A stretch of DNA of 64,000 nucleotides, taken from Aurifilum marmelostoma. Taxonomy: Eukaryota > Ascomycota > Sordariomycetes > Diaporthales > Cryphonectriaceae. The notes beneath the pieces were generated by a model. It did not search any database and was not told the origin of the DNA. It was given only the letters and a program-made list of their open reading frames with translations. Made by a program: the position numbers and the translations under genes. Shown here one piece after another: positions 58,641 through 64,000 of this stretch. The stretch is from NCBI GenBank assembly GCA_027559495.1, contig JAMXSV010000006.1:496001-560000 (forward strand), read 5' to 3'. Each line of letters opens with the position of its first letter. Position 1 is the stretch's first letter.

Positions 58641-60799
58641 TCAAAGCACAGCCGCCGTGCGCTCCAAGAACGCATTGAAACTCTTGATCTGCTTCAGTAC
58701 TCCATCACCAGGCCCGCTGTCACACGCCTGCTCTGTAACCCGGCTGATCAGAAGCTCCAGGTTCCCAAGGTCGGCTATCTTCTGGTCTTTCGCCGACAAT
58801 TCAGGGGCAGCCCGGCCCTGTTCGATCGCCAGGTCGATATCGTGCATTGCTGCGGAGAGGTTGATGTTGTGCTGCCCGCAAAGTTAATCGTTTGTCCTTA
58901 TGAATTCAGAGAGGAAAAAAGAATATTGAAGTTGGGGAAAAGGGACATACTAATGCCTCCCTACTGTCTTCATCATGTTTGACCCTGAGAGCGTCCATGC
59001 GAAGTGCGACTTGCTCCCTCTCACGCCGGAGCTCGATGATTCTCTCTCGCAGCTTTAACTTCTCTCTCTGCGCATCCCGCACTCGTTTTTTGAGTGCGAA
59101 TAATTGATCAAGGGCAATCGTCTGCGACTTTCGTCAGCAAAATGGCAATCTCAAGGGAAGATATGTCATTCCAACTCACATGCTCCAAAAGGCGTGTGCG
59201 TAGCTGCCCTTGAAATGCCTCCAGGGCCCTGAGCTTTATTCGGTTTTCCTTTTTCGTAGCAGCGTCCTGCGCAATGCTGATGCCGTCTTTCATCTTGTTG
59301 ATACTGCTGCCGACGATCTCCTCGCACATTGACGAGAGGACGTCGATAGCATTGACACCACTCCGATTGGCATACGGTATGTTCATATTGAGTATGTCTT
59401 CATCATCCGAGTCGCCATCGCCACGATGCTTCAGCCGTGTGAACCGTTGGATCTTGACTGGAACCGGTGGACGGCTCTCGTCGTCAGCCTTCCTCCTCCG
59501 CGCCGTGGCTGGCTTTTCTGGTTTAGCCCTTGGTGCCTTGGGCTGGCGTTGCTTCGTGGGACTCTTTTTCTTGGCTGGCGGCGCAGGACGCGGCCGTTTG
59601 GCGACTGGTTCCTCTGGAGCTTCGTCAGGTGACAATTCTGGCGAAGCCGCTGCTATGTGTCTTTGTGGTCTCTTCCGGCCAAGGCGTCGAGCAGCCTCCC
59701 TGTCGTCAATCTCCTGGGCCACCTCATCCTCGTCTGCATTTGAGGGCTCAACTACAACAGTCTCTGGAATCTCGGGTACACTCTCCTCCAGGGATGGATC
59801 CTCTGCGACCGCACTGTCTTCAACAACCTCCTCAGTTTCTACTGGCAGGTCTGACGAGAGCTCATTGATCTCAATATCAGGGCTGCCAGAAAGCCGAGGA
59901 CTCCGTCGCAACCCTGTCCGAGTGGATCTTGCCGAGGCCAGAGTCCCGGCTGCGCTCTTCCTGGATTTTCGCGAAAGCGGTGAAGAAGACTGCAGGAAGC
60001 CAATTCCCGTATCGTTGTCCGCCGACTGCAAGGCAGACTGAAGCAGTGCGCTTGAGTCCCTGGCCCCGCTGGCCCGCAACCTTCGTCTATGACCGCTACC
60101 TGGCGCGTCAACAGGGCTCTCGCTAACTTCTTCAGCACGAGGTGCGACGGAAGGTGAGGACTGAGGCGGAACCTGCTGATGTAAGGTCGGTTCTGGCACG
60201 ATGGACCTTGCTGCACCAATCAGGCGCTGCGGCGAGGGGCGACTCCGAGTCCTCGAGGTCGTGACCGCTTCCGCCTCGTCCGCAGTAGCCGGCGCATTGT
60301 CGATATCATAAGGATCGCCGTGAGTTGGTACGGCAGACGACGGCACACGTTTCGACGAGCGGTTTGCGGACGTCGACTGGGACGAGGATGGTAGAGACTG
60401 AGCCAATTCCGGGCTGGCAGTCGCGCCTCCAGCGTCCAGTCGCCGCCTCTTAGCCGACGTATTTGGGCCGGTACGCTGGACTGATGCAGGCGCTGCCGCC
60501 GTCTCTGGGGATGCTGTGGCCGGTGGGTCTGATGATTCCTGTTCTGGTTCAGGCTCTAATTCAGGATCAGGCTCTGGAGCAAGGGCTGGGATGGCGAAGA
60601 GATCACCAAAGTCTGCGTCCTGAACCTGATGACGTCTTGAGGCACATCTTATTAGTACAGGCAGGCTAGACGAGGGATGAAATGGAAATAACCTACGCCG
60701 CACCGCGCATGCGCGACCGCATGCGATCCTCACGGGCTGCACACTGGAGTCAGCAGGTGCGTTCTACCATTGAGGACTAGAAGACTCACTCTCATCCAT
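58641..60799 (-). CDS. ame1: Inner kinetochore subunit Ame1 (CENP-U)
   Basis: Five exons (60799-60790, 60736-60697, 60635-59180, 59121-58951, 58871-58641) give 635 aa, all phases consistent. Ame1 is in the COMA/CCAN complex that links CENP-A chromatin to the outer kinetochore. The N-terminus reads RMRGA | ARHQVQDADFGDLF. A long disordered Ser/Glu/Arg region follows. The C-terminal Ame1 domain starts at NRSGVNAIDVLSSMCEEIV and continues as a coiled coil (RIKLRALEAFQGQLRTRLLEH | TIALDQLFALKKRVR, abridged; ELRREREQVALRMDALR; LSAAMHDIDLAIEQG). Exon 1 is only 10 nt. Intron 2 has a TACTAAT branch point and needs an AAG acceptor to keep frame. The Ame1 assignment is from my recognition of the GVNAIDVL / RMDA..KH / MHDIDLAI blocks. 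Confidence 0.8.
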
Positions 60800-63092
60800 G
60801 CCGCCTCAAGATCGTCAGGCCAAGAACCCAGAGTCAGATTAAGAAGACTACTTGCACCATCTGTGTGTCATGCGATCTTGAGAGTCGCAATGTTGCTGGT
60901 ATTGGTTTGTCGAGTTGGGAGACGCGACGACGCGTCTGCTGAGTGAGCGGGGCTCTTGGTTGCTGTGAGTGTACAGTAAGTACTTGGGTGATGTCTTCAG
61001 GGTTCAGGTTAGGGTTGTAGCAGCGCGTTCGACCCGGGTATCAGCTGAGCTTCTATACGTCCGTAGAGCAGGCTGGGATTAATCTTGAGGAATAAAGAAA
61101 TTGACTGTCAGTTTCATAGAATTGGACATAATGTTATTACTTAGGCAACTTGGTATGTACTTGAGATATGTTTCCACGACTCGCATGCAGATTTGGCTTG
61201 CAGTCAACCGGCTGAGCTAATGCCGCTACTCAGATGCAATAGGTCACCATAGAGAGAGCCCCCAGTGAATCCCAGTATTCTCACAGCAGACGCACTCAAC
61301 ACAACACCGATCTCTTTTCCGAGCCACACTGTTTGCATTGCCTGGGATTCGAGGCCACATACTTTCGTAATTCATCGAGGCTCGTGCCGTTAGCATGAAT
61401 CCAATGCTGGGGCTGAGTTTATCATGTAGCATGACTGACTATAGTGAGACGCTTCACGATTGACAATTAGCTCAGGGCCAAGCTTCGACCCGTGCGTGCG
61501 CTTTCTCCACCAAAACAATTTATAAATAATATCAGAACCCGAGCTCCACCTCGACGGCCCGAGGACTACTGTACCATGTTATGCACTGCCAGCAGCAGGG
61601 TTTGGATGCATCCGAGGTACACGTACGTAGGGTATGGAGATATTGTCGAAGGCGTCGCTTCCACAGCCTCTGACTGCTCTGGCCGTTACTCGACATTTTC
61701 ACATAACAATTCAGCACACGCCGGCCAGGAAACCCCGAGAGATCCTCTGGGTCCAGTGGTGGGAATCCGCCGGCTCTGGCAAGCATGGATGTGCCGCGGA
61801 CACTCTCTCAGCTGAGCCCGGGCCTAATTTGTGGACGGCTGGGCCTCAAAATGCACAGGAATATTACTGATGAACAAAAGATTCACAATGTAAGCTCAAT
61901 GGTAGGGCAATAGTTTCAAGTATTGCAGCCCCCATAAGTTTTTTCTTCATGTTTTGAGACCCTGCCGGGCTTGCCGTTTTGCCGTCTGCATGCATACACA
62001 ATACAAACCCAGCGCCTGTAGTGGGCTGGTTGCACTGGGGATGACGCGGCCCCCCGACTCTCACTGGGGCACAGCCTGCAGTGGCACCACACGCAGTAGT
62101 ACTGTAGGCCCGCTCCACGCCTGCCCTCGAATTTTTATCGAAATTGTTTGCTTCTAGGTTGGACACCCACACACGCGTACGAAGCCCTAGATGAGAATGG
62201 GAAGAGGCAAAGGATCGAAAGACTTTTCGGTGAATTTTTGTCCTTTCTTTTTTTCCTCTTTCTCATCAGCAATCGCAGATACACTGACCAGACCTACCGG
62301 GAAGTGGGAGGTTTCCCGCTGTTGCATGGATACAGGTCCTGCGTCATCGCGATTGACCCATGTTACAGTGCTATGGTGGTAGCCTGTAGGGGTTCCCACC
62401 TCCTCCTGCACCCACTGCCACCGACAGACTAAGTCGAGGGGGGCCACGCAGCAGCGGGCCTTTTGGGAACTTATGGAACTGGAGAAAACCAGGATAGGGT
62501 CTTTTTCTCAACCTTGACAGCCGCAGTTCTGCTTGTCAAGCTCGTTGATGAAAATAACCTCGTCCCATATTTGACAACCCCTCCATCCTCTTCTCCTTTC
62601 TTCGAGATCCTTATTTCCTATCTCTTCTTTTCGTGGTCGTCTCCTTGACGTGGACTTGTCGAACCTCCAGTAGACTTGGACCGTACTTCACAGCCCATCA
62701 CGAACCGATACTTATATCGCATCGACGGCCAGCAGAACCGAGAAGCCGCCTATAATTCGACCTGTCTTTCGTTCCGGCGCCACCACCTCGACAGCCTCGC
62801 AATATCTTTCTGGTTCATCTCGTCGTCGATCCGCAAGTTCTCTGTCTGCTGAGTCCGTCCTCATCGTTGCGTGACTACCTGCGACCCACACATCCGGGCC
62901 TGCATTATGCACAGATGACCACAACAGGACCAGATCGGCACTCCTTCTCCGAGAGGCAGACAGGCTTTATCGCACGTATATCTTGAGAACATACGGCCAT
63001 ATTACCTTTTGTCTTCTCTGATTTGTTTTTCTCTTCCCTTTCCTCCTCGTCGTCCAGCCAGGGACTGCTTCCCTTGAAAATCAACCTCCATC
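60800..63092. other. 2.3-kb intergenic region upstream of the LicD gene
   Basis: No gene is supported. From about 62540 the sequence is pyrimidine-rich, typical of a long 5'UTR for the next gene. An inverted-repeat-poor, GC-rich stretch lies at about 61950-62110. Confidence 0.45.
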
Positions 63093-64000
63093 ATGCGGGC
63101 CACCAGGCTTCTTCTGCCCACGCTCGCATGGGGGTCTTTTTGGATCCCAAGAGTGGTGGCAGACGCAGATTTCTTGCAAGTGAGGAGGAACAATCCCTAC
63201 AATCGCAATGGTAGGCATTACGAGGAACCAAACAAATACTTTAGTAAGTTCTACATGTCTCTCCGCGGATGCCGCACTTTGATTTATCTTATCCTACTTT
63301 CCTTCTCCTGGATTCACCCCTCTCCCTGTGATGCCGCCTACTGACGAACTACCTTTCACAGATGAGGCTTTGTGGGTTTGATCTGTGCTGGTTCAAGTCT
63401 TTCTGTCGGGTGTACTGACTGTGATTACTTCAAAAGCTTCCACCCTCACTATGATGGCCGGTCAGTGTCTCCGGCAATGTTGACACCGGCGCACGCATAC
63501 TGATCTTGACGGCAGATTTGCAAAGGATGTCTTGCCTTATGGCGAACAGAAGGACGCGCTGAAAAACTTGGTTCAGACTTACCTGGCCACCTTCGCAGAA
63601 CTGGGAATCGAGACATGGCTCATGCACGGTTCTCTACTGGGCTGGTGGTGGGGAAAGAAGGTCCGTTCTGCCTTGAGACGCGCCATCGTGCCCCCTTCTA
63701 GGTGTAGAAACAAAGACTGACAGACGTTCACAGATCATGCCCTGGGACACGGACATCGATGTGTAAGTCAAGACAGCTCCGTTGCGTCCTCTTTTTTGTT
63801 CTTCTTTACTGTGCCAGTGGTGGTCAGACCGACGACACTGACCATCCTCATAGCCAGGTCACCGAAGCGAGCATGCACTACCTCGCATCATACTACAACA
63901 TGTCGACCTTTCACTACAAGACACCTCGGATGCCAGATGGGAGGTACTACATGCTTGAGGTCAACCCGAACTACGTCAATCGGGAGCAGACGGACACGTC
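63093..64000 (+). CDS. LicD-family (Mnn4-like) phosphotransferase, 5' part
   Basis: Exons 63093-63243, 63362-63371, 63437-63460, 63516-63660, 63734-63762 and 63854 to beyond the window edge. A signal peptide/anchor (RATRLLLPTLAWGSFWIP, to about residue 25) is followed by FHPHYDGRF, then the LicD/nucleotidyltransferase core: ELGIETWLMHGSLLGWWWGKK | IMPWDTDIDV. The WDTDIDV carries the metal-binding acidic residues. In fungi such proteins (Mnn4 group) promote mannosyl-phosphate addition to glycans in the Golgi. Exon 2 is only 10 nt. Its donor GTGGGT is chosen by phase, and the next acceptor (63436) is AAG. Truncated only by the window boundary. Confidence 0.85.

Noticed and set aside
61200..61450. 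Possible tRNA-like stretch (GGCTGAGCTAATGCCGC)
   Set aside because: No matching acceptor stem, anticodon arm or B-box (GGTTCGANTCC) found around it.

Overview
The window is nuclear DNA from a filamentous ascomycete (Pezizomycotina, probably Sordariomycetes-like; genus not determined). The signs are frequent short introns (about 52-131 nt) with GTRNGT-type donors and CTRAY-type branch points, a Zn2Cys6/fungal_trans regulator, a secreted S53 (sedolisin) protease, an Atg14/Vps38-type protein with an N-terminal CxxC, and a fungal-type LicD protein. Intron boundaries below were placed by reading donors, branch points, acceptors, phase and protein continuity by eye. They are predictions, not transcript-supported. 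I saw no rRNA, tRNA, CRISPR array or intact transposon.

Layout, left to right. 0.5-11.1 kb: mitochondrial Rcf2/HIG1-type protein (+), kelch-repeat protein (-), tRNA-dihydrouridine synthase Dus3 (+), AAA ATPase with a DUF7025-like N-terminal half (-). 12.9-21.3 kb, accessory in character: secreted S53 protease (+), then a divergent pair of short-chain dehydrogenase (-) and Zn2Cys6 regulator (+). 22-27.1 kb: Atg14-like PI3-kinase subunit (-), a small conserved-looking protein (+), a DUF3807-like locus of unresolved structure (+). 28.7-36.3 kb: casein kinase 2 alpha (+), CENP-A chaperone Scm3 (-, broken by a 1-base indel in a G6 run), Atg6/Beclin (+), alpha/beta hydrolase (-). 36.3-43 kb: an AT-rich gene desert followed by two low-complexity orphan ORFs. 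43.3-64 kb: membrane/low-complexity protein (-), kinetochore scaffold Spc7/KNL1 (-), ribosomal protein uS17/Rps11 (+), twin-Cx9C protein (+), CxxC/CxxxC protein (-), single-TM protein (-), inner-kinetochore Ame1/CENP-U (-), and the 5' part of a LicD-family protein (+) cut by the window edge.

The main biological point is gene content. Three kinetochore genes acting at successive layers (Scm3 loads CENP-A, Ame1 belongs to the CCAN/COMA layer, Spc7 is the KMN scaffold) lie within about 30 kb. Both specificity-related subunits of autophagy PI3-kinase complex I (Atg14-like and Atg6) lie about 10 kb apart, with CK2 alpha between them. Other notable points are the Scm3 frameshift, three predicted AAG splice acceptors, a GC-AG intron, two 10-nt exons, and in-frame introns that could be retained without breaking the reading frame. 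I found no convincing new defence, mobile or secondary-metabolite system. The least explained stretch is the 36-43 kb island.
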